A DNA stretch of 45,428 nucleotides from Clostridium sp. CAG:221 (GCA_000435835.1 FR883361.1:1-45428), one strand, 5' to 3'; positions 23,341-32,148 are shown, numbered from the stretch's first letter. Program-made: numbers and translations. The notes: generated by a model from the letters alone, not told the origin.

Positions 23341-25422
23341 CTACTTAATAATGTTTACTGCAACTGTTTTGTATGATGGTTCTTTTGAATATGGATCATA
23401 TAATGAAGGTGTTAAGCTATTTGTTTCAATATAGTGCATTGGAGCATATAAATGTTCTTTTTTAACTGTATCTGAATACACAACATTAAACTCACTTGTA
23501 ACACCATTTTGTGATACTATCTTAACTCTTTCATGTTCCGATATATTTAATTCTTTGGCTAATTGAGGGTTCATTAAAACATATGATTCTTTGCTATATA
23601 TTTTGTTAGCTTCTATTTCTCTTGATCTAACTTGAGTATGCCATTGTCCAACTGTTCCTCTACCTGAATTCAATATATAAGGGAATTTTTCAGATGTCAC
23701 TATTGGATTTTCAGCTATATCTTCAAAAATAAATTTAACTTTCTTAGATGGTGTGTAGTAATTTCCATCTTCATAAAGTCTTCTTTGGTCTTCTACTAAA
23801 ACATCCCCTTCTCTAAATGGCCATTGAACGCCTCTTGAACCAGACATTTCTGCTCCTTCTAACATTTCATATGTAACACCAGTTATATCACAAGGCATTC
23901 CTTTTGAACATTTTTTTAATAACTCAAATACATCTCTTGGAGTCTTCCAATTATCTAAAAGACTTCCCATTCCTAATGCTTGTCCTATTCCGTATAATAT
24001 TTCAAAATCAGATTTTTCTCCTTCTTCTTTAGGTATAATAGGATTCATCTTAGATAATCTACGTTCAGTATTTATGAATACTCCTTCTTTCTTTATACCT
24101 GGAACTGATGGTAAAAATAAATCTGCTAGTTCTGCAGTATGTGTATCTTCATATATATCTTGTACAACTAAGAAATCTAAGTTCTCAGCAGCTTTTCTAA
24201 ATTCTTCATTATTAGCCCATGAATGTCTTGGATTTGTACATACTACCCATAATCCTTTTATTTCACCTGAAATAGCTCTTTCTATTATTTGATTGTATGG
24301 AATTGTTGGTTTTGTGGCTAATACACTTTCATCAACACCTAAAGCTTCTGCTACTGCTTTTCTTCTTACTGGATTATCGAAATCTCCACCACCATAAAGT
24401 CCAGCTGTATTACTAAATACTCTTGATCCCATAGCATTGCTTTGTCCAGTTAAAGAGTTTGCTCCTGTTCCTGGTCTTCCAATATTTCCAGTCATTACAG
24501 CTAAGTTAATTATTGCTTGAGCTGTTCTTACTGCTTGATAACCTTGATTAACACCCATTGTCCACCAGAATGATACCTTTTTCCCATTATGTATTATTTC
24601 TGCTAATTCAAGTACTCTTTCTGCTGAAATTCCTGTTTCTTCTTCAACATTTTCTAAAGTAAATTTAGCAACATGACCTTTAAACTCTTCAAATCCTTCT
24701 GAATGCTTTTCAATATAATCTACATCTATCCATTTCTTTTCAATTAATACATTTGCTAATGTATATAAAAGTACTAAATCTGCTTTTGGTTTAATGTCTA
24801 CCCATATATCTGAATTTATTGCTGTTTCAGATTTTCTTGGGTCTATTGTAATTATCTTAGCAGTTGTATTTTTTCTTACTCTTCCCCAGAATACAGGGTG
24901 AGCTATAACTGGATTTGCTCCAATAAATATTATTGTATCTGAAAGTTCAGCATCATTTAATGTGTATGGAGGCGCATCAAAACCAAAGCTTTGCTTATGA
25001 GCAACAACTGATGTAGCCATACAAAGTCTTGTATTTCCATCTCCATTAATTTTCATATAGTTTCTACCTACATGTCCTAAAAGTGCCATATCTTCAGTTG
25101 GCATTTGACCTGTACTTATGAAAGCAACACTTTCTTTACCGTACTTTTCTTGAATTGCAGTCATTTTTTCTGCAAAAGTTTTAAACCCTTCTTCCCATGA
25201 AATTTCTTTCATATTTCCATTTTCATCTTTTAATAATGGAGTTTTTCTTGCTTTTATCTTAGTTTGTTGCTTGTCTAAGTTTAATCCTTTTATACAGCAG
25301 AATCCTTGATTTACTGGGTAATCTACCGTTGGAGAAACTTTTTCAATTTTTCCATTTTCAACATAAAAATCTAAGTTACATGCAAGTGCACATAAATTAC
25401 AAGTAGATTGAATCTTTTTCAT
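23341..25422 (-). CDS. narB: Molybdopterin oxidoreductase, assimilatory-type nitrate reductase catalytic subunit (NarB-like), 693 aa
   Basis: Mo-bisPGD enzyme of the DMSO reductase family, most like cytoplasmic NarB/NapA nitrate reductases. The 4Fe-4S motif CNLCALAC plus Cys42/43 lies at the N-terminus. GNTRLCMATSV supplies Cys134 as molybdenum ligand, where NapA and NarB have Cys. ANPVIAHPVFWGR and MTGNIGRPGTGANSLTGQSN are cofactor-binding blocks. It lacks a Tat signal, so it works in the cytoplasm. Start ATG 25422 has GAGG 9 bases upstream; a GTG five codons before lies in the ribosome binding site. In clostridia the same set is described as a dissimilatory nitrate reductase. Substrate is inferred, not proven. 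Confidence 0.88.
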   Translation of the reverse strand: MKKIQSTCNLCALACNLDFYVENGKIEKVSPTVDYPVNQGFCCIKGLNLDKQQTKIKARKTPLLKDENGNMKEISWEEGFKTFAEKMTAIQEKYGKESVAFISTGQMPTEDMALLGHVGRNYMKINGDGNTRLCMATSVVAHKQSFGFDAPPYTLNDAELSDTIIFIGANPVIAHPVFWGRVRKNTTAKIITIDPRKSETAINSDIWVDIKPKADLVLLYTLANVLIEKKWIDVDYIEKHSEGFEEFKGHVAKFTLENVEEETGISAERVLELAEIIHNGKKVSFWWTMGVNQGYQAVRTAQAIINLAVMTGNIGRPGTGANSLTGQSNAMGSRVFSNTAGLYGGGDFDNPVRRKAVAEALGVDESVLATKPTIPYNQIIERAISGEIKGLWVVCTNPRHSWANNEEFRKAAENLDFLVVQDIYEDTHTAELADLFLPSVPGIKKEGVFINTERRLSKMNPIIPKEEGEKSDFEILYGIGQALGMGSLLDNWKTPRDVFELLKKCSKGMPCDITGVTYEMLEGAEMSGSRGVQWPFREGDVLVEDQRRLYEDGNYYTPSKKVKFIFEDIAENPIVTSEKFPYILNSGRGTVGQWHTQVRSREIEANKIYSKESYVLMNPQLAKELNISEHERVKIVSQNGVTSEFNVVYSDTVKKEHLYAPMHYIETNSLTPSLYDPYSKEPSYKTVAVNIIK

Positions 25423-25447
25423 TAATACCATCCTCACTTTTTAAATT

Positions 25448-25582
25448 TATAATTGATAATTTGTAATGGATAATTGATAATTAATGTTAAAATTAAGTAT
25501 AATTTTACAAAAAAGTATTTCTAGTGAAAGAAACTCCCTAAGGAGTTTCTTCATTAAATATCAATTATAAATTATCTATTAA
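25448..25582. repeat. AT-rich palindromic intergenic element 3 with terminator-like core
   Basis: Arms TATAATTGATAATTTG and AATATCAATTATAAATTA are inverted. The core GAAACTCC (25530-25537) and GGAGTTTC (25542-25549) forms a hairpin. It separates the asr/TDT genes from narB and may terminate the former, though the T-run is weak. Confidence 0.55.
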
Positions 25583-26529
25583 CCATTATTTTTATAGCTT
25601 CTAACTAGCATTCTTGCAAAGTTATAAAGTACAAAACCAATAATAGCTGTTGTTATATAGATTTGTATTCCAGATATTTCTTTTACTATACTACCAAAAC
25701 TTTCATTTCCTTGTGCTATTAAAAATGCTGACATTTTTGTTGAAGCAACAATTCCTATTGCCATAGGGAATGTAAGTCCTGCAAATCCTGGATTAAAAGT
25801 AAATCCAAAGAATTTTGGCATTTTATATAAAATAAATAAGAAAGAACAAAATGCTAATGCATATAAAGCATAGACAACTATCTTATTTGGTTTTTCAATA
25901 AAGTTTAAATAACTAACTAAGCAAAGGCTTGAAGGTGCAAGTAATATAGCTTGTGTATGATACATAGCATCTTTTATTGAATGCTTTGCTAATCTGTAAA
26001 CCATAAATGGCATTATTATACATAATATAGTTATACCATAATATACTATTACCTTGCCTATAGCTGGCTCATTCATAACTCCACCAACTACAGTTGCAAC
26101 CATGATTCCGTTATAAGTAACGAACCAACTTGGTACAAAAGTTTCTTTATTTATACCTTTAAATACATTTCTAAATGTAAATACGCATATATGTATTGCA
26201 TGTAATATAAGCCCTACAAACCATAATCCTTTACCTATAGTTTGGTTATAAGTAAATACATAACTTCCTATTATCATAGTTATCATTGTTAATCCAGCAT
26301 AAAGACTAGCTGGAACAGTATTACTATACTCAGACTTAACAGCATCAAAGTGGAATACTATTTTTCCTAAATATGATAGTAATATTAATATAGCAGCCCA
26401 TATAGTTATATGCTTTATCCAAGTAAATCCTAATCCTTGATATACATTAGAAAGTGTTGCTGCCCCTACCATTGTAGGTACTATTGCTATTGGCATATTT
26501 CTAAGTTTGTTTTTAAAATTTTTCTCCAT
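25579..26529 (-). CDS. TDT family transporter (TehA/SLAC1 anion channel type), 316 aa
   Basis: Ten hydrophobic segments along 316 residues, the TehA/SLAC1 size. Recognisable are PIAIVPTMVGAATLSN in the first helix, PSWFVTYNGIMVATV in the middle, LAPSSLCLVSYLNF and NPGFAGLTFPMAIG in the last third, the family's repeat glycine-proline helices. TDT members include sulfite exporters and tellurite-resistance proteins. It is 36 bases after asrC and before the palindromic element, so it probably moves sulfite or a related anion for AsrABC. Confidence 0.86.
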   Translation of the reverse strand: MEKNFKNKLRNMPIAIVPTMVGAATLSNVYQGLGFTWIKHITIWAAILILLSYLGKIVFHFDAVKSEYSNTVPASLYAGLTMITMIIGSYVFTYNQTIGKGLWFVGLILHAIHICVFTFRNVFKGINKETFVPSWFVTYNGIMVATVVGGVMNEPAIGKVIVYYGITILCIIMPFMVYRLAKHSIKDAMYHTQAILLAPSSLCLVSYLNFIEKPNKIVVYALYALAFCSFLFILYKMPKFFGFTFNPGFAGLTFPMAIGIVASTKMSAFLIAQGNESFGSIVKEISGIQIYITTAIIGFVLYNFARMLVRSYKNNG

Positions 26530-26564
26530 TATAGCTTTCTCCTTTGTTAAAGTAAATATATATA

Positions 26565-27545
26565 TTATTGGTTATCTACAGAATTAAAATGAATCCCACC
26601 CCAATAAACATTTTCTTTAACTATAGCCTTTTCTCCTAATTCAACACCATCTAAAGCCCATTTTTTAAACTCATGGAAGCCAACTCTGTCAACTATGTAA
26701 CCTACGTGTTCTTTTCCACCTGGTGCATCCTTTGCTATATATTCTTTTGTGAATTTGTAAGTATTTGATATTATTTTTATAATGCTTTCTTCATCAGCCC
26801 AAATAATAAAATCTTGCCCTAATCTTGGGTTCTTTTTACCTGTTCTACCCATTATAGTAAGTTTATAATATTTTTCCTTACTTCTTGTGAATGCTCTTGT
26901 AGGACATTTTTCCACACATACACCACAACCTATACATTTTTCAGTATTTCTTACAATCTTATAATTTTCAGAACTTAAAGCACCAACAGATAATTTCTTA
27001 CAAGCCTTTAAACATGCTTGACAGTTTATACATCTACTTTCGTCATATTGTGGTTCTGTCATACCTATAATACCAAAATCATGCATTCTTACCTTTGCAC
27101 AGTCGTTAGGACATCCTGTTAACGCTATCTTTACATGAAGGTCATTTGGGAATATTACCTTTTCAATTTTCTTAGCAAAATCAGATGTTTTATAGTTAGC
27201 AAATGGACATACTGCATTTCCTATACAAGCAGAAACATTTCTAGTACCTGCTGCCGAATACCCAGTACCTGGATCTTCTTGATTTATTTCTAATTTATCA
27301 ATTATAGGTTGAAGCATTTCATTTACTGCATCAATATGCTCAAATTTAATTCCTAATATTTCAAAACCTTGTCTTGAAGTTATATGAACTTTTCCATTAC
27401 CATATTTTTCAGATATTTCTTGAATTTTTCCTAGAAGTTCAGCATCTAAGTGTCCTCCTGGAACTCTTACTCTTGATGCTGTAATTCCTCTTTCCTTAGT
27501 TATTCTAAATGCATTCTTTTTAAGCTTTTTAGTATTTATATCCAC
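26565..27545 (-). CDS. asrC: Anaerobic sulfite reductase subunit C (siroheme subunit)
   Basis: Catalytic subunit that reduces sulfite to sulfide at a siroheme-4Fe-4S centre. The coupled-site ligands CIGNAVC (Cys107, 113) and CPNDC (Cys145, 149) are present, together with the siroheme-binding SRQGFEI block near residue 57. An inserted ferredoxin domain follows with CINCQACLKAC and CIGCGVCVEKC for two more 4Fe-4S clusters. The start is GTG 27545, 13 bases past the asrB stop, with AGGAGG between; an upstream TTG is a frame extension only. Length fits AsrC. Confidence 0.94.
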   Translation of the reverse strand: MDINTKKLKKNAFRITKERGITASRVRVPGGHLDAELLGKIQEISEKYGNGKVHITSRQGFEILGIKFEHIDAVNEMLQPIIDKLEINQEDPGTGYSAAGTRNVSACIGNAVCPFANYKTSDFAKKIEKVIFPNDLHVKIALTGCPNDCAKVRMHDFGIIGMTEPQYDESRCINCQACLKACKKLSVGALSSENYKIVRNTEKCIGCGVCVEKCPTRAFTRSKEKYYKLTIMGRTGKKNPRLGQDFIIWADEESIIKIISNTYKFTKEYIAKDAPGGKEHVGYIVDRVGFHEFKKWALDGVELGEKAIVKENVYWGGIHFNSVDNQ

Positions 27546-27558
27546 AGCTTCGCTCCTC

Positions 27559-28350
27559 CTAATCAACTAAATTTTTAGCCTTAGTGTAGTTAAATACTGG
27601 TCCATCAAGGCAGATATAAGTATCATCCATCTTACAGTGACCACACTTTCCTAAGCCACAGCACATTTTTCTTTCATAAGATACCCAGATATTTTCTTCT
27701 GCTACCCCTCTTTTAAGAATTTCTGCCACTGTAAATTTCATCATTATTGGAGGTCCAACAACTACAAATGCTGTATTTTCTATATCTTTTATTTCTAATT
27801 CAGGAATATATTTAGTAACTAATCCAGTATTTCCTTTATATCCTTCTTCAGCATTATCTACTGTTAAAGTTACATTGATACTTTTTTCCCATTCTTTAAT
27901 ATCATCTTTAAATAAAATATCGTCAGTTGATTTAAATCCACATATTAAATTAGTATGTACTGCTTCAGAAATATTTTTAGCAAAGTAATCAACTACTGCT
28001 TTTACAGGTGAAAGTCCTGTTCCTCCTGCTACTATAGTAAGTTCCTTACCTTTATAATCATTAACATCAAATCCATTTCCGTAAGGACCTCTTAAGAACA
28101 GCTTATTTCCTACATAGTTAGTGAATATTTCATTAGTAACCTTTCCAACTTTACGAATAGTAAGGTCAACTGTTCCTTCACCAATACCACTTACAGATAT
28201 AGGAGCTTCTCCAAAAGTAGGTATTGATACTTCAAAGAATTGTCCTGGCTTAACGTCTCCCTCATAAGTCATACGGAACGTATATTCAATATCTGTATGT
28301 TTAATTATTTCCTTTATCTCAGACATAAATGGCATATATTCATTATTCAT
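27559..28350 (-). CDS. asrB: Anaerobic sulfite reductase subunit B (flavoprotein)
   Basis: FAD/NAD(P)-binding subunit that takes electrons from NADH for AsrA/AsrC. Ferredoxin-reductase fold with the FAD strand LFLRGPYGNGFDV and the NAD pocket TIVAGGTGLSPVKAVVDYF. The C-terminal 2Fe-2S motif CCGLGKCGHCKMDDTYIC follows, in the PyrK/HydG style. 263 aa, normal length. The ATG lies 1 base after the asrA stop codon, so translation is coupled. Confidence 0.94.
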   Translation of the reverse strand: MNNEYMPFMSEIKEIIKHTDIEYTFRMTYEGDVKPGQFFEVSIPTFGEAPISVSGIGEGTVDLTIRKVGKVTNEIFTNYVGNKLFLRGPYGNGFDVNDYKGKELTIVAGGTGLSPVKAVVDYFAKNISEAVHTNLICGFKSTDDILFKDDIKEWEKSINVTLTVDNAEEGYKGNTGLVTKYIPELEIKDIENTAFVVVGPPIMMKFTVAEILKRGVAEENIWVSYERKMCCGLGKCGHCKMDDTYICLDGPVFNYTKAKNLVD

Positions 28351-28351
28351 C

Positions 28352-29359
28352 TTATTCCACCTCTTTTACAGCATCTTCAAGCTTATTTATACAATTTGAG
28401 AAAGATATGTATTCTGGACATACATCATCACAACGTCCGCATCCTACACACATATTGTACCCAAATCTTTTCTTATAATCATAAACTTTATGCATTACTT
28501 TAAATCTCATACGGTCTCCATTAGGTTTTCTAAAGGTAATTCCTCCAGCCATATCTGTATATCCATCAACCATACATGATGCCCATACTCTACGTCTTTC
28601 ACCTGAATTCTTATTTTCCTTATATGCTATATCTTGCATAGTGAAGCATGTACATGTTGGACATACAAAATTACAACGTCCACAAGCTATACATCTACTT
28701 GTATATTCATCCCAAACTTTTGAGTTAAACACTTTACCAGATAAATTCTCAGGTATGTTTACATTAACTTTATTACTTTCTACATATTTTGGAGTAACTT
28801 CACAAGCTACATTTCCTTCTTTTTCAATTAAAGCTGCAAGTTCATCCCACTTACAATCAAAATATGTATAATCTCCATCAACATCTATGTATGCATCATA
28901 ATTGTCGCTTTTGTTGCTATTCATATCTACACAGAAGCAATTATCAAATGTATGGCTACATCCCATAAGTATGAATCTTGTATTTTCTCTTAATCTCTTA
29001 TAGTAGAAATCTTCTGGTCCATTATTTAAATATATTTGATCCATACGTTTTAACCCATGTAAATCACAGCTTCTTAAAAAGATTATAGCTCCTTTTTTTG
29101 GTCCTTCTGGAACAACTACATTATCCTCTGTAAAATAGAATAAAGTTTCTGAAATAGGTAAAAGAATTTCCTTAAATGAATATTCTGATTTTTTATCAAA
29201 CACTATTTCTTCTATTGAAGATATTTCTCCATATCTTATAGTATCAGTATCTGAAAATCTTCCATCACCTTCAAATACTTTTGGGGCATATATTAAATAA
29301 TCTTTAGATAACTGTCTTAAAATATTATTTACATTTTCCGTTATAACCTTGTAGCCCAT
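28352..29359 (-). CDS. asrA: Anaerobic sulfite reductase subunit A (iron-sulfur subunit)
   Basis: Electron-transfer subunit carrying two 4Fe-4S clusters: CIACGRCNFVCPTCTC near residue 224 and CVGCGRCDDVCPEY near the C-terminus. The N-terminal 200 residues contain LRSCDLHGLKRMDQIYL and ILMGCSHTFDNCFC, blocks shared with FdhB/HydB-type subunits. 335 aa. It is the first gene of asrABC. The upstream region (29360-29489) carries a Rex-type operator and a large palindrome. GGAG lies 6 bases before the ATG. Confidence 0.94.
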   Translation of the reverse strand: MGYKVITENVNNILRQLSKDYLIYAPKVFEGDGRFSDTDTIRYGEISSIEEIVFDKKSEYSFKEILLPISETLFYFTEDNVVVPEGPKKGAIIFLRSCDLHGLKRMDQIYLNNGPEDFYYKRLRENTRFILMGCSHTFDNCFCVDMNSNKSDNYDAYIDVDGDYTYFDCKWDELAALIEKEGNVACEVTPKYVESNKVNVNIPENLSGKVFNSKVWDEYTSRCIACGRCNFVCPTCTCFTMQDIAYKENKNSGERRRVWASCMVDGYTDMAGGITFRKPNGDRMRFKVMHKVYDYKKRFGYNMCVGCGRCDDVCPEYISFSNCINKLEDAVKEVE

Positions 29360-29407
29360 CGTAACACTCCTTTTTCTTTATTAATATCAATTTTTATTGA
29401 TAAATGT

Positions 29408-29437
29408 TTTTTAACAACGTTGTTAAAAATTAAACAA
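29408..29437. promoter_or_regulatory. Rex-type operator and overlapping palindrome before asrA
   Basis: TTGTTAAAAATTAAACAA (29420-29437) matches the clostridial Rex box TTGTTAANNNNTTAACAA with one mismatch. TTTTTAACAAC (29408-29418) and its exact complement (29419-29429) form a 22-base palindrome overlapping it. Rex is the NADH/NAD+ sensor that represses fermentative and anaerobic respiration genes. The site is 49-78 bases upstream of the asrA start. Confidence 0.65.
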
Positions 29438-29472
29438 CCATTCATGAGCTAATTATATGTTAAGATAAAAAT

Positions 29473-29500
29473 AAACACCGTGATATTTATCACGATGTTT
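29473..29500 (-). terminator. Terminator overlapping the 3' end of the Crp/Fnr gene
   Basis: AAACACCGTGAT and ATCACGATGTTT form a stem around ATTT. On the minus strand TTTATTTTTA follows. The TGA stop codon (29490-29492) lies inside it. Confidence 0.75.
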
Positions 29501-30179
29501 TAAAAAATTCTGAAATTTTATTTAAATCATAAATTAATATAATTTTATCTTTATAAGAAATAAGCTTTTTATCTTGTAGTATTTTCAAAGCCCTTGATAC
29601 TGTCTCCCTTTGGCTACCTAATAAATCTGCTAAATAAGTTACTGTTAAATTCATCTTTATTACTATGCCTTCCTCAGTTTCAACGCCATAATCACGACCT
29701 AATTTATAAATTTTTGCTGCTAACTTTTTTTCTATTTTTATAGATGGCGGAGTATTCTTCAGTTGTCTATACATCCTTCTAGTTTTCATTGAAAGTGAAA
29801 TTATTATATTCTTACATAGCTCAAAGTCATACTTCATTATCTCAAGAAGTTTATTTTTATTAATCTTTAAAAGCTCAGCATCCTCAAAAGCCCGACAATT
29901 TATTGATGCAGGAAGTTCTTTTATAATAACTTCATTTACTACTTTTCCTTCACCTAAAATAAATATCACCTTTTTTTGCCCATTTTCATTTAGTTTATAA
30001 AGAGATACAGTTCCACTAATAACTATATAAATATCTGATACATCTTCTTTATCGTAAAAAACAATGGTATCTTTACTATATTTTCTTATTTCTCCTTGCT
30101 CTAAAATTATTTCTATAGTCTCCTCACAGACATTATTAAAAACCTCTAATGCCTTCATATCTTTTGTTTGTTTAATCAT
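29490..30179 (-). CDS. Crp/Fnr family transcriptional regulator, 229 aa
   Basis: Cyclic-nucleotide-binding-like effector domain (about 15-130) with YIVISGTVSLYKLNENGQKKVIFILGEG, a long dimer helix, then a winged helix-turn-helix with VTYLADLLGSQRETVSRALKILQDKKLI. The three to four N-terminal cysteines of FNR are missing (only Cys18 near the start), so it should not sense oxygen by an Fe-S cluster. It lies 130 bases upstream of asrA on the same strand but has its own terminator. Position suggests control of the asr or nar genes; the ligand is unknown. Confidence 0.9.
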   Translation of the reverse strand: MIKQTKDMKALEVFNNVCEETIEIILEQGEIRKYSKDTIVFYDKEDVSDIYIVISGTVSLYKLNENGQKKVIFILGEGKVVNEVIIKELPASINCRAFEDAELLKINKNKLLEIMKYDFELCKNIIISLSMKTRRMYRQLKNTPPSIKIEKKLAAKIYKLGRDYGVETEEGIVIKMNLTVTYLADLLGSQRETVSRALKILQDKKLISYKDKIILIYDLNKISEFFKTS

Positions 30180-30358
30180 TTTTTCTACACCTTAATTTCC
30201 TAAGATTGAATTTTTCACAATTATAACATAAAGCCGTTATTAATTTAACATATTTTTTTTATTTTTATTCTTATATATTTATTATTTCCAATATTATATT
30301 TAAGCATATAATATTTTCACATTAATTTTCTCCATAACTATTATCCATATTTTGCATC

Positions 30359-30874
30359 TTACTGAACTCTTTTATGAAATTTCCAAAAATCTATGGTTTC
30401 CTTTAAATCGATTTCATCTTTGAATAAATTTAATTCCTTAGCAACTTCAATGGCAAAATCCACATATGCATTAGCTCTTGCTGTAATTACCTTTTTATCA
30501 TTATAAATATCAGTATCCTCTGAATGAGTTGATTTAGTATCTTTTAATACCCCTGCATTTTCTAGTACATTCACTCCGGCACAAATAGCTGCTACAATTA
30601 TTTCTTTTTTCACTAAATCTCTGATAAGTTCATATATCTCTTCATTACATATAGTCTTTATATCTCCACCTGGAATAATCAAACTCTTTATATTATCTAT
30701 TTCTACATCTTTTAATGCCATATCTACATTAACTGAATAACCTTCCATACAAGTTATAGCACTTCCATTTAGTGAACAAATAACTACATCTTGACCTGTA
30801 AATTTCATAAAGTAATTTAATATCACTATTTCATAAAAGCAACAATCATCATATACCAGAAAAACATTCTTCAT
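30359..30874 (-). CDS. DJ-1/PfpI family protein, 171 aa
   Basis: Class I glutamine amidotransferase-like fold. The nucleophile elbow is AAICAGVNVLENAG with Cys98, and the acidic residue upstream (Glu15) fits the DJ-1 Glu-Cys pair. IIPGGDIKTI precedes it and STHSEDTD follows. It resembles the clostridial DJ-1 chaperone/glyoxalase-like proteins; activity is unknown. It is followed by a class I methyltransferase upstream on the same strand, 37 bases away. Confidence 0.85.
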   Translation of the reverse strand: MKNVFLVYDDCCFYEIVILNYFMKFTGQDVVICSLNGSAITCMEGYSVNVDMALKDVEIDNIKSLIIPGGDIKTICNEEIYELIRDLVKKEIIVAAICAGVNVLENAGVLKDTKSTHSEDTDIYNDKKVITARANAYVDFAIEVAKELNLFKDEIDLKETIDFWKFHKRVQ

Positions 30875-30911
30875 AATCTTCTCCTTATTTTAGCTTAATA
30901 TTTCATACTTT

Positions 30912-31796
30912 TTACTTTATGCCTTCTACTACAATCACTGCAAACCATTCTCCTTCAAAAGGAATTAAATCCAATTCACTTTTTTCTCCTATGGACTCCC
31001 CAATAGTTATTATTTTTATATCTTTAAAATTTGCTTCACTATGGGCTTTTTCTATTGCAGGCTCTAACAAAAACTTTTCCATTTCAATAGCATTATTATC
31101 TTTATAAAATTGCTTTATACTTTGAAAACCCTTTGAATCTTCTTTAATGGTAATGAAAGCATTAAAGAAATGTTTACCATTCTTTAATACTCTATTAGCT
31201 TCTTTTATTCCCTCTAAAGTTAAATTAAGCATATTAGCAATTCCAAAAAATGAAGTAGCAGTATCAATGCTATTATCCTTTAACGGTAGCTTAGTGGCAT
31301 CACAAGCTATATAATTTACTTTAACTTTAGGATTTATTTTTTTGGCTTTAAGCCTATCGTATTTTAATACTTCAAAACTTAAATCTGTACATAATATTTG
31401 TGATTTACCCTGTAATTCTTTCAACATTTCTGTAAATAACATTCCCCTGCCAGTTGCTATATCAAGGATAAACTCATTTTCTTCTTCATTTATATTATTT
31501 ATAATGATTCTTTTAGCTTCCTCATTTATTTCTTTTTGATTTTTAGGTGTTCCTTTTAGGATTTTTTCATCCATTTCTTCATAGTTATACTCTTTATAAG
31601 ATTCTGTCCAATTATTAAATTGCTCTTGTTCTACTGATTGAAAATTTATCACACCTTCACTTATCTGCCAGCAATGATTATTTTTACATTTTAATTTTCC
31701 TGCAATAATTTCACTATCTTCTTCTTTTTCAGTAATTAAAGCTAGCTCCTCATTACACTTTGGGCATCTTAATATTTGCAAAATTTCTCTATACAT
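30912..31796 (-). CDS. Class I SAM-dependent methyltransferase with N-terminal zinc ribbon, 294 aa
   Basis: The N-terminal zinc ribbon is CPKC (Cys11, 14) and CKNNHC near residue 40. It precedes a Rossmann-type methyltransferase with motif I FILDIATGRGMLF around residue 107, CTDLSFEVLK (acidic ribose-binding Asp), and DATKLPLKDNSIDTATS. This layout resembles RlmA-like and UbiE-like enzymes. The substrate is unknown. GGAG precedes the ATG. The gene sits just downstream of a truncated second methyltransferase (31844-31966). Confidence 0.84.
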   Translation of the reverse strand: MYREILQILRCPKCNEELALITEKEEDSEIIAGKLKCKNNHCWQISEGVINFQSVEQEQFNNWTESYKEYNYEEMDEKILKGTPKNQKEINEEAKRIIINNINEEENEFILDIATGRGMLFTEMLKELQGKSQILCTDLSFEVLKYDRLKAKKINPKVKVNYIACDATKLPLKDNSIDTATSFFGIANMLNLTLEGIKEANRVLKNGKHFFNAFITIKEDSKGFQSIKQFYKDNNAIEMEKFLLEPAIEKAHSEANFKDIKIITIGESIGEKSELDLIPFEGEWFAVIVVEGIK

Positions 31797-31843
31797 ATTT
31801 GGTTATCTCCTTATATATCCTATATATCTACTCTTTATATGCA

Positions 31844-31966
31844 TCAATAGTAATCATCAACATTTAGAAGATTTAAATCTTCATCTTGTGTTGCTATCCA
31901 CCCTTCATAAGAAGTATTACCTGCTCCAATAATAACTCGTTTTATAAAATTCTTTTCCTTACTCAT
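31844..31966 (-). pseudogene. N-terminal remnant of a SAM-dependent methyltransferase, 40 codons
   Basis: Read from ATG 31966: RVIIGAGNTSYEGWIATQDE, then DLNLLNV and a stop. This opening (IGAGxTSYEGWI.T...LNLL) is the typical start of a family of predicted methyltransferases about 200 aa long. Here the frame ends at residue 40, and the methyltransferase fold that should follow is absent. It is therefore a truncated gene, though a short expressed peptide cannot be excluded. It has a plausible ribosome binding site. Confidence 0.6.
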
Positions 31967-31986
31967 CACTCTTTACCCTTTATTAT

Positions 31987-32148
31987 TTATGGTAATATCT
32001 CATTCTTTTTGTTATTTACCATATATAAATAACCTAATGAAATCAAAGCTATATTAGCAGCATACGCCACCATCATCTTTATTCCTCCAGATAACAATGC
32101 AGCTATACCACTAAAGACTATTACTAAGATTGCTAATTTTTTATTCAT
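31987..32148 (-). CDS. Small membrane protein, 53 aa
   Basis: ATG 32148 follows GGAGGAATTAGTAAT. The protein has a short basic start, two hydrophobic segments (LAILVIVFSGIAALLSGG, about 5-22, and MMVAYAANIALISLGYLY, about 25-42) and a charged tail NNKKNE. It is probably a two-helix inner membrane protein. Family and function are unknown. It lies between the GNAT genes and the methyltransferase remnant, same strand. Confidence 0.7.
   Translation of the reverse strand: MNKKLAILVIVFSGIAALLSGGIKMMVAYAANIALISLGYLYMVNNKKNEILP

Noticed and set aside
29490..30179. Reading the Crp/Fnr protein as a true FNR oxygen sensor
   Set aside because: The N-terminal cysteine cluster needed for the 4Fe-4S oxygen switch is absent.
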